From Candidatus Scybalocola faecipullorum (GTDB taxonomy: Bacteria; Bacillota; Clostridia; Lachnospirales; Lachnospiraceae), in assembly GCA_018716485.1 (NCBI GenBank), contig DVJY01000036.1, positions 1 to 32,919 of the forward strand: a stretch of DNA of 32,919 nucleotides, written 5' to 3'. Below are positions 18,733-28,400 of the stretch, one piece after another. Both the position numbers and the translations under genes were made by a program. Every line of letters begins with the position of its first letter. Positions within the stretch are counted from its first letter, which is position 1. The notes beneath the pieces are model-generated. The model was not told where the DNA came from. It saw nothing but the letters and a program-made list of their open reading frames with translations, and ran no database searches.

Positions 18733-18761
18733 ATTATATCGTGTTTTTCGTCAAAATACAA
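18733..18761 (-). promoter_or_regulatory. Promoter of the DUF624 gene
   Basis: On the minus strand TTGTAT (18756-18761) and TATAAT (18733-18738) are 17 bases apart. A TTGACG also occurs closer, but at the wrong spacing. Confidence 0.7.
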
Positions 18762-18831
18762 GCTATAAGTCTTTATGCACACCCATCCGTCTGCCAAATC
18801 TGTCAAAATATCCAAAAAGGGCCGCATATTA

Positions 18832-18860
18832 CAAAAAGGCGCCGGAATCTCCGACGCCTT
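18832..18860 (-). terminator. Terminator of the M23 peptidase gene
   Basis: AAGGCG (18836-18841) and CGCCTT (18855-18860) form the base of a stem with inner CGG/CCG pairing; on the minus strand TTTTTG follows. It lies 14 bases after the stop codon. Confidence 0.8.
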
Positions 18861-18874
18861 AAATAACATATGTA

Positions 18875-20203
18875 TTATAAATAATTTAACGGATTTACAG
18901 GCACATAATTTACCCAAACTTCAAAGTGAAGATGAGGTCCTGTAGAATAGCCTGTACTGCCCACAGCTGCGATTGTCTGGCCTTTGCTGACTGTCTGTCC
19001 CACACTTGCATAAAGTGCGGAGCAGTGCTGATATAATGTGTGCAGTCCGTTTCCGTGAGAAACAACGATATAATTACCTCTGGCAACCTGCCAGCCCGCC
19101 TGAACGACTGTGCCGCCGTCAGCCGCGTAGATCGGTGATCCTGCGCCGGCGCCGATATCAATACCCTGATGGTTTGTAGAACCGATACCGCCCGGTGATG
19201 TTCTGCCGCCGAAACCGCTTGTTACTGTGGAACTTGTCGTCGGCCATAAGAAGCTGCCTGTCACAGTACCTGAACCTGAAGATCCTGTCGAACCGCTGTT
19301 TGAACCGGTTGAACCGCTGTTTGAATTGCCTGAACCGGTTGAATTACTGCCTGAATTTGAATTGTTTCCAGTTGAAGATCCGCTGTTTGAAGAACTATTA
19401 TTATTCTGCTGCTGTTCCTGCTGTTTCTTTGCTTCTTCTTCACGTTTCTTCGCTTCTTCAGCTGCTTTTCTTTCCTGTTCTTCGATGGCTGCAATAAGTT
19501 CTTCTGTATCATCGATAGAAGATGCGATCTCACAAAGATCACCGTCAACGGACTCAATATCCAGTCCGAGAGACTCAAGTTCTGCCTGCTTCTGACCAAG
19601 AATCAGATCCAGCTCTGCTTTCTTTTCTTCCTGCTCAGCTTTTACTTGTTCCTGCTCGCTTTTCTGATTTTCCAAATCAGTTTTGTACTGCTCGATCTTC
19701 TGTACCGTTTCTTTGAGCTGTTCCAAAAGGTTGTTGTCATATTCGGAAATCTTTGCAATATAAGCGCTGGAGTTAAGGATTGAAGAAATATCGTCTGCCT
19801 GAAGGATAATTTCCATCAGAGAAGTATCACCCTGTTCATACATCTGACGTATACGTACTTTTAATGCCGCATACTGATCCTGCGCATCCTGCTCTGCCTG
19901 ATCAAGATTGGCCTGTGTCTCTTCGATGTCTGCTTCAAGTTCGTTGATACGGTCTTCTGTCTCCTGAAGTTTTGTAACAACTGTCTGCTGTTCATTGTCA
20001 AGTTCCTGAATATATTCTTCTGTATCAGCTTTAGACGCTTTCAGATCTGCCAGTCTGCTTTCAAGATCAGACTGCTGCTGCTGGAGCTGTTCCAGCTGAT
20101 CCTGAGCTTCCTGCTTTGTCTGTGCATATGCAGGAATTACCGTAGAAAATGAAATTGCCAAAGCCATAGCGATCGTGCCTATCTTAAGAAATCTCTTATT
20201 CAT
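18875..20203 (-). CDS. Secreted M23 murein hydrolase with coiled coil
   Basis: A 442-residue exported protein of the EnvC/PcsB-like layout. Residues 1-27 are a signal peptide (basic MNKRFLK, hydrophobic core, cleavage likely after AYA). Residues about 28-255 form a long coiled coil rich in Gln/Glu/Lys, followed by a Ser/Gly/Asn/Thr low-complexity linker (about 260-315). The C-terminal M23 (LytM) domain has zinc ligands in NHQGIDIG (HxxxD) and HLHFEVW (HxH), plus the glycine-rich strand GNYIVVSHGNGLHTLYQH. All ligands are present, so endopeptidase activity is expected. Such proteins act in cell division or wall remodelling, often controlled by FtsEX in relatives; no ftsEX is in this window. 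The nearest purine-rich site, GGGGG at 20217-20221, is 13 bases before the ATG, unusually far. Confidence 0.92.
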   Translation of the reverse strand: MNKRFLKIGTIAMALAISFSTVIPAYAQTKQEAQDQLEQLQQQQSDLESRLADLKASKADTEEYIQELDNEQQTVVTKLQETEDRINELEADIEETQANLDQAEQDAQDQYAALKVRIRQMYEQGDTSLMEIILQADDISSILNSSAYIAKISEYDNNLLEQLKETVQKIEQYKTDLENQKSEQEQVKAEQEEKKAELDLILGQKQAELESLGLDIESVDGDLCEIASSIDDTEELIAAIEEQERKAAEEAKKREEEAKKQQEQQQNNNSSSNSGSSTGNNSNSGSNSTGSGNSNSGSTGSNSGSTGSSGSGTVTGSFLWPTTSSTVTSGFGGRTSPGGIGSTNHQGIDIGAGAGSPIYAADGGTVVQAGWQVARGNYIVVSHGNGLHTLYQHCSALYASVGQTVSKGQTIAAVGSTGYSTGPHLHFEVWVNYVPVNPLNYL

Positions 20204-20240
20204 GGTCTAAAAAATGCCCCCTTTGTTTTCATCGAAGTTG

Positions 20241-20246
20241 ATTATA
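20241..20246 (-). promoter_or_regulatory. -10 box of the M23 peptidase gene
   Basis: TATAAT on the minus strand, 38 bases before the start codon. The sequence at the -35 position (TGTACT at 17 bases) is weak, so an activator or another sigma factor may be needed. Confidence 0.5.
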
Positions 20247-20323
20247 ACACATACGGGGGCAAAAGTACATAAGTATTTAATATTTTCTTAACAATTATAC
20301 TGTTTTTGTTACATTTTTACAGT

Positions 20324-22978
20324 CTATCCTTCAAATGCAGCCAGTCTTTCTCTCACTTGTGCTATCATTTGAGTGTATTTTTCCAGTTTTGCCTGTTCCT
20401 CTTCAATCTTTTTCTGAGGTGCTTTGCTGACAAAGTTAGGATTTTTTAACATACCGTCTGCTCTTGCGATTTCTTTTTTCAGGCGGTCCTCTTCTTTTTT
20501 CAGACGCTGGATTTCCTTTTCTATATCCACCAGTTCAGCCAGCGGCATATAAATTACCGCATCCGGGATTACGGCAGAAACCGCATCGCTGCCGATACCT
20601 GTTTTGTCCTTTTGCACAAAAACTTCACTGGCATAACCCAATGTTGCAAAAAATACTTTGCTCGTCTTAAAAATTTCGGCAATGCCGTCATTTTCTGTAA
20701 CGACAATAACTTTTGCTTTCTTGCTCGGCGGCACATTCATCTCGGCCCGGACATTTCTGATGCCTCTGACCGCGGCTTTAATGACTTCCACAGCATTCTC
20801 ATCTTCCGCAAAATCCCATGCTTCCTTATATTCCGGCCATTTTGAAATCATAACAGATTCTTCTTCATCCTGAACATTGCAAAAGATTTCTTCCGTAATA
20901 AACGGCATATAAGGATGCAGCAGCTTCAGCGCCTGTATCAAAACCGTTTTCAATGTCCACAGTGCCGCCGCCTTTGTCGTATCGGTATCGCTGTACAGTC
21001 TCGGTTTAACCATTTCAATATACCAGTCACAGAATTCTTCCCATATAAAGTCATAAATTTTAGAAACAGCGATACCCAACTCATATTTATCCATATTTTC
21101 TGTTGCTTCTTTGGCCAATGTATTAGCTTTGGATAAAATCCACTTATCTGCCTGTGTCAGATCATCAAGGGTCACCTGATCAATAGAAATGCCCTTCTCT
21201 TTGGCCTGTTCAAAATTCATCAGCATAAATCTTGAAGCATTCCACACTTTATTGGCAAAATTACGGCTTGCTTCCACTCTTTCCCAATAGAAACGCATAT
21301 CATTGCCCGGCGCGTTGCCTGTGATCAGCGTCAGTCTCAGCGCATCGGCGCCGTATTTATCGATAACTTCCAGCGGGTCAATGCCGTTGCCCAGCGATTT
21401 GCTCATCTTCCGGCCCTGCGCATCTCTGACAAGTCCATGGAAAATAACTGTTTTAAACGGCACTTCCTTCATCTGCTCCAGACCTGAGAAAATCATACGG
21501 ATAACCCAGAAAAAGATAATATCATAGCCTGTAACAAGTACGCTTGTCGGATAAAAATAATCCAGTTCCGGTGTTTTTTCAGGCCATCCCAGTGTGGAAA
21601 ACGGCCAAAGTGCCGATGAGAACCATGTATCCAAAGTATCCTCGTCTTGTTTAAAATGGGTGCATCCGCATTTCGGGCATACCGCCGGCGCACCGCCCCT
21701 GTGCACCACAACTTCGCCGCACTTTTCACAGTAGTAAGCCGGAATTCTGTGCCCCCACCAGAGCTGTCTGGACACACACCAGTCACGGATATTTTCCAGC
21801 CAGTTCATATACGTTTTTTCCATGCGCTCCGGCACCAGTTTGATCCGGCCGTCTTTGACAGCGTCAATGGCCAGTTTTGCCAGTTCATCCATCTTCACAA
21901 ACCACTGCTGCTTGACCATCGGTTCCACAGTTGTGCTGCAGCGGTCATGAGTACCCACATTGTGTACATGCTCTTCAATCTTTACAAGCAGTCCAAGTTC
22001 TTTTAAATCTTCAACGATGGCCGCTCTCGCCGCATAGCGGTCCATACCTGCGTATTTGCCGCCTTTTTCATTAATCGTGGCATCATCATTCATAACGTTG
22101 ATTTCTTCCAGATGATGACGTCTGCCCACTTCAAAGTCGTTAGGGTCATGAGCCGGTGTAATCTTTACACAGCCGGTTCCGAATTCTTTATCCACATATG
22201 CGTCTGCGATCACCGGTATCTGACGGCCCGTCAGCGGCAGTTCCAGCATCTTTCCGACAAGATGTTTATATCTCTCATCCTCCGGATTCACCGCAACGGC
22301 AGTATCGCCAAGCATTGTCTCCGGACGTGTGGTCGCAATTTCAACAAAACCTTCCTCGCCGACAATCGGGTATTTAATGTGCCAGAAATGTCCTGCCTGC
22401 TCTTCATGCTCAACTTCGGCATCGGAAATCGATGTTTTGCATACCGGACACCAGTTGACAATTCTTGAACCTTTATAAATATAGCCTTTTTCATAAAGAT
22501 TGCAGAATACTTCCTCCACAGCCTTAGAGCAGCCTTCATCCATTGTAAAGCGCTCTCTGTCCCAGTCAGCCGAAGCGCCCATCTTCTTTAACTGATTGTT
22601 GATTCTTCCGCCGTATTCTTCTTTCCATTCCCATGCTTTTTTAAGGAAGCCTTCACGTCCCAGTTCTTTTTTATCAATGCCTTCTTCTTTTAATTTTTCC
22701 GTAACCTTGACTTCTGTGGCAATCGCCGCATGGTCTGTGCCCGGCTGCCAAAGAGCATTGTACCCCTGCATCCGCTTAAAACGGATCAGGATGTCCTGCA
22801 TCGTACTGTCCAGCGCATGTCCCATATGAAGCTGCCCCGTAACATTTGGCGGCGGCATGACGATGGTAAATGGCTTTTTGCTACGGTCAACTTCAGCATG
22901 AAAATATTTTTTATTCGTCCATTTTTCATAAATTCTGCCTTCAATCTCTGAAGGATTATATGTTTTTTCAAGATTCAT
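20324..22978 (-). CDS. valS: Valyl-tRNA synthetase
   Basis: Class I synthetase that charges tRNA-Val and edits threonine. The 884 residues start with the typical [19 protein letters not shown]; the HIGH motif is HMGH (51-54) in [15 protein letters not shown], the editing domain includes [16 protein letters not shown], and KMSKS is in [15 protein letters not shown] zinc-ribbon-like segment CEKCG...CPKCG lies in the insertion before KMSKS. The C-terminal end is the ValS coiled-coil arm ([16 protein letters not shown]). GGAGG is 8 bases before the ATG. Expression is controlled by the T-box leader directly upstream. No clear terminator follows the stop codon. Confidence 0.98.
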   Translation of the reverse strand: MNLEKTYNPSEIEGRIYEKWTNKKYFHAEVDRSKKPFTIVMPPPNVTGQLHMGHALDSTMQDILIRFKRMQGYNALWQPGTDHAAIATEVKVTEKLKEEGIDKKELGREGFLKKAWEWKEEYGGRINNQLKKMGASADWDRERFTMDEGCSKAVEEVFCNLYEKGYIYKGSRIVNWCPVCKTSISDAEVEHEEQAGHFWHIKYPIVGEEGFVEIATTRPETMLGDTAVAVNPEDERYKHLVGKMLELPLTGRQIPVIADAYVDKEFGTGCVKITPAHDPNDFEVGRRHHLEEINVMNDDATINEKGGKYAGMDRYAARAAIVEDLKELGLLVKIEEHVHNVGTHDRCSTTVEPMVKQQWFVKMDELAKLAIDAVKDGRIKLVPERMEKTYMNWLENIRDWCVSRQLWWGHRIPAYYCEKCGEVVVHRGGAPAVCPKCGCTHFKQDEDTLDTWFSSALWPFSTLGWPEKTPELDYFYPTSVLVTGYDIIFFWVIRMIFSGLEQMKEVPFKTVIFHGLVRDAQGRKMSKSLGNGIDPLEVIDKYGADALRLTLITGNAPGNDMRFYWERVEASRNFANKVWNASRFMLMNFEQAKEKGISIDQVTLDDLTQADKWILSKANTLAKEATENMDKYELGIAVSKIYDFIWEEFCDWYIEMVKPRLYSDTDTTKAAALWTLKTVLIQALKLLHPYMPFITEEIFCNVQDEEESVMISKWPEYKEAWDFAEDENAVEVIKAAVRGIRNVRAEMNVPPSKKAKVIVVTENDGIAEIFKTSKVFFATLGYASEVFVQKDKTGIGSDAVSAVIPDAVIYMPLAELVDIEKEIQRLKKEEDRLKKEIARADGMLKNPNFVSKAPQKKIEEEQAKLEKYTQMIAQVRERLAAFEG

Positions 22979-23063
22979 ACTCTGTTCCTCCTTGTTTCAT
23001 TTTCAGCACCGCTGCCCGGAAAATGTCCGCTTTGGCCGGCATGCCTCTGACTGACGGACTTAT

Positions 23064-23322
23064 CAACCAAAGAAAAAGCTTCCGCCCCTCAAAGGGCGAA
23101 AGCTCGCGGTACCACCTTTATTCACAGAAATCACTCTGCCTCTTATCGTCTTTAACGGCAACGATCCGTCAGAACTTATGCGTCTGCGCCGCTTTCTCGG
23201 TTCTGCTGCTCCAAAGCTACCTTCGCCGGTGCTTTCTTCAGACAGCCTCTCAGCCTTCGGACCGTCCTCTCTGGCAAGTTTTCCCGGTTACTCTTCTTTT
23301 TCTCCGCATTTATGTCATGTAT
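23064..23322 (-). promoter_or_regulatory. T-box leader of valS
   Basis: Riboswitch that reads the charging state of tRNA-Val. On the minus strand the conserved antiterminator sequence AGGTGGTACCGCGAG lies at 23103-23117. It is followed by the terminator stem 23077-23104 (AGCTTTCGCCC with GGGCGGAAGCT) and a T-rich tail. Upstream is a stem I with the expected GAGTA-type loop and a distal AGAGAGGACGG segment. The specifier is probably GTA (Val) at 23218-23220, in the context GAAG-GTA-GCTTTGGAG; this choice is inferred from the usual position before a purine and CUUU. Uncharged tRNA-Val would stabilise the antiterminator and let valS be transcribed. Confidence 0.93.
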
Positions 23323-23326
23323 TTAT

Positions 23327-23355
23327 ATCTTATGCGCATACCAAGATTTTGTCAA
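23327..23355 (-). promoter_or_regulatory. valS promoter
   Basis: On the minus strand TTGACA (23350-23355) and TAAGAT (23327-23332) are 17 bases apart. The -35 begins only 5 bases after the stop codon of the gene upstream. Confidence 0.85.
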
Positions 23356-23360
23356 GCTTT

Positions 23361-25457
23361 TTATCCTCTGTATGCCGTTTTCAGCCGCTTAACAACTTTA
23401 CGCGCCTCTTCATCAGTCGGCTTCTGACCGATTGTCATTTTTGCGCGTTCGGATTCATAATCTGACAGTACATCGTCAATATACTTTTCCGACAATTTAT
23501 ACTGCTGAGCCGCGTCAAAAAAGGCTGTTTCATCATCTGCCATCACCAGCGCCCAAAGACAGCATTTCAGCGAACGCTCATCTTCGTTCAGATCATAAGC
23601 CTTTTTAAAACTGACCGCCGCTGATGCAAAATTCATAACCCGCATATAAGCGCAGCCCAGATTATGCCATGTATTGCCTTTAAACTTTTCAGTCACTGTA
23701 TAGCTGCCCGGATTTTCCATCTGTCCGATAACACTCATATATCCCTTAATGGCTTCCATATAGCGGCAGAAACCCACAAGATTGTCCGCCTGTATTTTGG
23801 CCGCCTCAATCGGATTCTGATGTTCGATCTCGTCAAGCATACCGGCAAGTCGGCTTAATTCTTCGCTGTTATAATAATCAACCATTGTCATCAGCTGCAT
23901 CACAAGCATTTTCAAAGGAACATCCGTCTTCTTCATCTGTTCCAGCGACTTCGCGATTTCCGGAGACTTCATCGCTTTTTCAATCCAGTAAAAAAGTTCG
24001 TCACTGAATGTCTCCTGCGTGATCGTATATATGTTTTCATACATATAGTAACATAATTCTTCCAGCGAATAAACTTTAGTATCGCTGAGATTAAAATAAT
24101 ACGGCTGACGCTGCTCGGTTTCTTTTTGGAAAATAAGACGGCCTTCTTCTCTGAACTTTGGATCAGCCTCATATTCCGAAATATTGAGTCTTTGCTTCCA
24201 CGTCTTTTTAGATGCCGGATAAAGGCCGCCGAATCCCTGATCTGTCAGTGTGACATGGCAGACTGACGCATTTTCAAAATACATCTTAAGTCCGACAGTC
24301 ACCGTCTTGTTTTTGCGTTCCGGCAAATGATCCAATACGATAGGAATCAATTTTTCCTTATTCGTAATGCAGTCTCTGACATGAAGCACCACCTTATCTG
24401 TCCCATCCAGAATAAATTCAGCTTCAGGATGGATCCTGTACCAGCATTCGCCGGCCTGAACGATTTCTTTTCGGGTCACTTCTTTCATTTGTGTTCCCCG
24501 AAGATAAATACTGGACGCAATAATATCGTCGCTGGCAGCGATAAAATTTTTCAAATTTTCTTTATAAAAATCAATATGGCTGCTGTAGCAGGCGCCGGCA
24601 CAGTACAAGTTGTCCCCCATAAAAATGCGGCGTCCCGAACCTCCCAGCCGGCTCAGGGAAAGCTTCATCCAATCCCCTTTAAAACCGTCCCCCGCCAAAT
24701 ATACAGTAGAGATAATCCGGCGGCTGAACACTTCTTTGATGACATCGGCAAACTTTCTGTCCAGATCCGGCCCGGACAGCTGTTTGAAGTCCTTGCCGCT
24801 CATATACATAGTCAGCGGAAAAACTTCTGTGGAAGCTACTGCAGGCCGGTGATTTTTGTTAATACTCATATGATAATAATACAGCCCCTGATCCGTATAT
24901 TCAAATAAGCCCACATCATGCTGCCACAATTCCGGTTTCTGGCTCATGGCATAGTATTCGTAGCTGGCCATATGGCTCTGCACCCGAAGAATATGATCTT
25001 CAACGCCCATTTCCTGACGGCATATATCATAAATGTCAGCCATCATCTGCCGACTGACATAACTCATTGTCACCGTCAGATATGCAATCGTATACCTTGG
25101 CGCATAAGCTTCCAAAAGGGTCATAGATTCCTTAATAAAAATGCCTGTCAGCATTTTTTTGCTGTACTTTTTGCCGTCTACAGTCAATTCAGGCGCCGTA
25201 TCGTAATTATCAAGGAAACCAGATACAAGTGTCCCCTGACCTTTTGCGGCGGCATCGGCTGCTTTCTCTCCATACAGCCACCGGCCGCCGTCTTGATTTT
25301 TAATAAAACAAAGCACTGTCGGAATTCTGGAAACATTTTTACTGCCAATCACACAGACACTTTCCGGCTCTCCCTTTTTCTCATTGAACCAGCATATCTG
25401 AGAATACACAGTGCCCAGATCGTAACCTATAATTAAATTTCTTCTCTTGTTTTCCAT
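23361..25457 (-). CDS. Hsp70-like ATPase-fold protein (DUF5716 type)
   Basis: A 698-residue protein of unknown function that I recall as the DUF5716 family. Residues about 5-300 follow the DnaK ATPase domain in order: phosphate-1 IIGYDLGTVYSQ (9-20, compare [12 protein letters not shown]), SRIPTVLCFIKN and WLYGEKAADAA (compare [10 protein letters not shown] and [10 protein letters not shown]), ITVPAYF-like LTVTMSYVSRQ, and STVYLAGDGFKGDW with GDNLYCAGACYSS near the adenosine site. The phosphate-2 loop DLGGGTFD is replaced by LFEYTDQG, and GGSTR by GDGFKG, so ATP hydrolysis is doubtful. There is no substrate-binding domain; instead a beta-rich middle and a helical, TPR-like C-terminus (about 560-660). 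Start AAAGG...ATG. It lies 14 bases after the 1183-residue gene and is surely cotranscribed with it. Not DnaK, HscA or a classical actin. Confidence 0.75.
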   Translation of the reverse strand: MENKRRNLIIGYDLGTVYSQICWFNEKKGEPESVCVIGSKNVSRIPTVLCFIKNQDGGRWLYGEKAADAAAKGQGTLVSGFLDNYDTAPELTVDGKKYSKKMLTGIFIKESMTLLEAYAPRYTIAYLTVTMSYVSRQMMADIYDICRQEMGVEDHILRVQSHMASYEYYAMSQKPELWQHDVGLFEYTDQGLYYYHMSINKNHRPAVASTEVFPLTMYMSGKDFKQLSGPDLDRKFADVIKEVFSRRIISTVYLAGDGFKGDWMKLSLSRLGGSGRRIFMGDNLYCAGACYSSHIDFYKENLKNFIAASDDIIASSIYLRGTQMKEVTRKEIVQAGECWYRIHPEAEFILDGTDKVVLHVRDCITNKEKLIPIVLDHLPERKNKTVTVGLKMYFENASVCHVTLTDQGFGGLYPASKKTWKQRLNISEYEADPKFREEGRLIFQKETEQRQPYYFNLSDTKVYSLEELCYYMYENIYTITQETFSDELFYWIEKAMKSPEIAKSLEQMKKTDVPLKMLVMQLMTMVDYYNSEELSRLAGMLDEIEHQNPIEAAKIQADNLVGFCRYMEAIKGYMSVIGQMENPGSYTVTEKFKGNTWHNLGCAYMRVMNFASAAVSFKKAYDLNEDERSLKCCLWALVMADDETAFFDAAQQYKLSEKYIDDVLSDYESERAKMTIGQKPTDEEARKVVKRLKTAYRG

Positions 25458-25471
25458 AATATCTACTACCT

Positions 25472-28400
25472 TTACTGAATGAGCGCAAACATCCGTTTTG
25501 TCAAAAATCTTTTCTCTTCATAAGAAGCCAGTTCCTTTTTGACCTGCTCCATATTATTGTCCGCTGTCATCTGAATCATCTTATTGATCCAGTCATGCCC
25601 GTTGCGCACCGGCTGATTTTTATCATATTCATCAGCGCCTTCAATAATTTTGCTCTCTGTGACTTTCTGGGTATACTCGTTTTTTTCTGTAATATAGTAT
25701 TTCAGCTTTTCATCAGCAAACAATGTAAATGTTTTAACAAAAATACCGCCGAAAACATTTTTCATCTCTTCTTCTTCGTAAATTGTCTGCTGACCGCTGC
25801 CGTCGTCGCAAAGATAATGAATCGTCACTGTATGTTTCGGATTCGTTCTGTAGGACACATAAGTTTTATCAATAATCTCCGCAGGCACATCTTCCATGCC
25901 TGCAAACTTCCTGAAAAACGGAAGGATCATACCCCGTTCGGCAAATTCCCGGATTTTTCTGAGAATCCACTGGTGATGTCCCGTCTCACTGCCCTTTTTA
26001 AGCGCATAGTATTTAAGCAGCGCCAGACAGCATACATCTGCGGCGGATTTCATCTGATCGCATTCAATTTCAATATAGTTAAAGACGGCCTCGTTGACCT
26101 GACGCTCTTTAATCAAATACTGGTATGAATAATATGTCAGAAAAGCCCTCACAATGCGCTGATCCGGATACATCTTATAGTAGGACTCAAACACTTCCAC
26201 GTCGTAATCGGTGACCATCTCTGCAAAAAGCACCTGACATAGAATCTTTTCCTCCAGTTCAAAGGCATTGACTTCAAAATTTTGAGCCGCCTGCCAGATA
26301 CGGTAAAGATCCTTTGTCGTACCCAAATAAAACTTAATCAAATATCCTAGGGTCACATCGTCGTATTTGCCGCATGAAAATGCATAATAAGCCATCTCAA
26401 TGAGCAGTTTATTTTCTTTCATGCCTTTTTCTCTGATCATCCGGGAACAGAGACGCATCAGCTTTTTATCCTGAATATTTTCATAACCGTAAATAACGAT
26501 CGCATCATAAGCTTTATCGAAAAGATTTCTCTGAATATAGTATTCGATAATGCTGCCCCGCTCCGCACTGTCCAAAAGACTGATATCCAGCTTCAGCAAA
26601 TACTTCTCCAGCGTCTGCCCCTCATAATTATCATAATAATAATCAATAAGATTTTTAAGGATATTTTTCCTGTACTGCTGGCGCACATTGCGCAGATTTA
26701 ACGTCTGCTTATAAATATCAATGGAAACATCATCGCTTTTCTGGTACTTAATCGCCCGTTCGCTGCGGTTCATCAGCACCATCGGATTGTCGCTGCCCAG
26801 TTCATAGCATTCTTTGACAAATTCGCTCACATCCATCAGCGGCGTCAGACTGTAAGTCACCGTACCGCTGTAGCGGTTTCCCATTTTGTCCACGAAAATC
26901 AGCAGATAATCCTCCATATAAATATCCACATAAGCTTTGCCGTCTGTCACCTGATATTCATAGTCATTGAGCACTTCTCTGTGAGAAACGATCACACTAC
27001 GCACCCAGTCATTTTGAATATCTACTTCATATTTAAAGATGACATTCGGCAGCTGTGCCGCAATTTTACCGTTGATATGATCTTTTTGTATATAATTTTT
27101 ATAGAGCACCACCATATTCCGGCTGATATAGCCTCTGGAAAGCTGTTCGAAGGTAAATGCTTTCATAATGTTTTCATAATCGTTATAAAGGGATGCATGT
27201 TCTTCTTTATGCTGAATGATATAAGCATATAAATATGCTTTTTTCGCCGCGCTCAGCTGATTGTCATAGTTAAAGTAAATCATGACCGAGATCGGAAGCT
27301 GATTATCTTTGCTCTCATCCAGAGAATACATGTAATTTTCATACATGCCCCGAAGCTTCAGTGAGGACTCGATCCCCAGCCTGTACCAGCGGTTATACTT
27401 TTTATCAACAATATTGCCGCGGATCAGCAGGGCGCATATCCCGGTCAGCAGTTCTTTGCTTTCATAAATCTCGCACTGTTCGATCAATATTTTTAATGCC
27501 AGCGGCGAAAAGAATCTGCCGGCAGCGGCAATATCTGCAAAACGGTACACGATTTCCCGGGTAATACAATCTTTTCTCACCGCCCATGCCACAAGCTGGA
27601 TTTCAAACTGATCAAATTCTCTGAGCAGTGACGGCGATTCCATGACGGCCCGGATGGCTTCCCAATACAGCAGCGGGCTGATACAGCCTTCTTCGAACTG
27701 CTCTTTGATCATCAGATATCTTCGCGCAGGGCTGATTTTATTGCCGTAAATTGCCAGCCGCATCCATAACAGACGCCAATCGCTGTAACGTCCCTCATAA
27801 TAATCATCAATTTTTCCGACAGCAAATTTTGTATATGCCGGATCCTTTCTGGACAGTGAACTTAAAAACAAATAGTAGCAATAGGTGACTACCGACTGAT
27901 GTCTTAACTCCCTGCCGTTAATATTTTCAAGAATTGACGCCGCATTTTTTTCTTCGCCGGCCAGCAGGCAAAAATGCGCCTCATACAGAGAGTAAATCGG
28001 CTGGCGGCTATTGTTCTGACAGCAATCCACATTTTCCCGCGTCCGGCGGATCCATGTCTCTTTGTCCATACGCTTCATAGACAGCTGCACAAAATCACCC
28101 ATCATATGATACACACTGTCGCTAAGTATTCTCTGGGCATCCGGCGCCTGACGGCTCTGGTCCTTCATACAGCTGACAGGGATTTCAATCTTCTGGAACA
28201 GTGTTTTGACAATAATCTTTCCGTAATTATTGCCGGTTCTGAAAAACGACGGGTCGATCATATACTCCAGTTCATAGTAGCTTCCCAGAAAATCTTCTGT
28301 ACTTAATTCCTTTTTGTATACCTGAATAAAATCTCCCACAGTCTCCACTTGAATTTTCTGATAACCCCAGTGGTTTTTCTCAATCACGATATGTTCGCTG

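Noticed and set aside
19195-19716. Open frames on both strands across the coiled-coil and linker part of the M23 gene
   Set aside because: Low-complexity repeats keep the other frames open; none has a start signal.
20270-20323. Terminator after valS
   Set aside because: Only a 5-bp ACTGT/ACAGT pairing is present and no T-run follows on the minus strand.
22870-23465. Open frames on the plus strand across the valS leader
   Set aside because: They lie antisense to the conserved T-box RNA and to the ends of two real genes.
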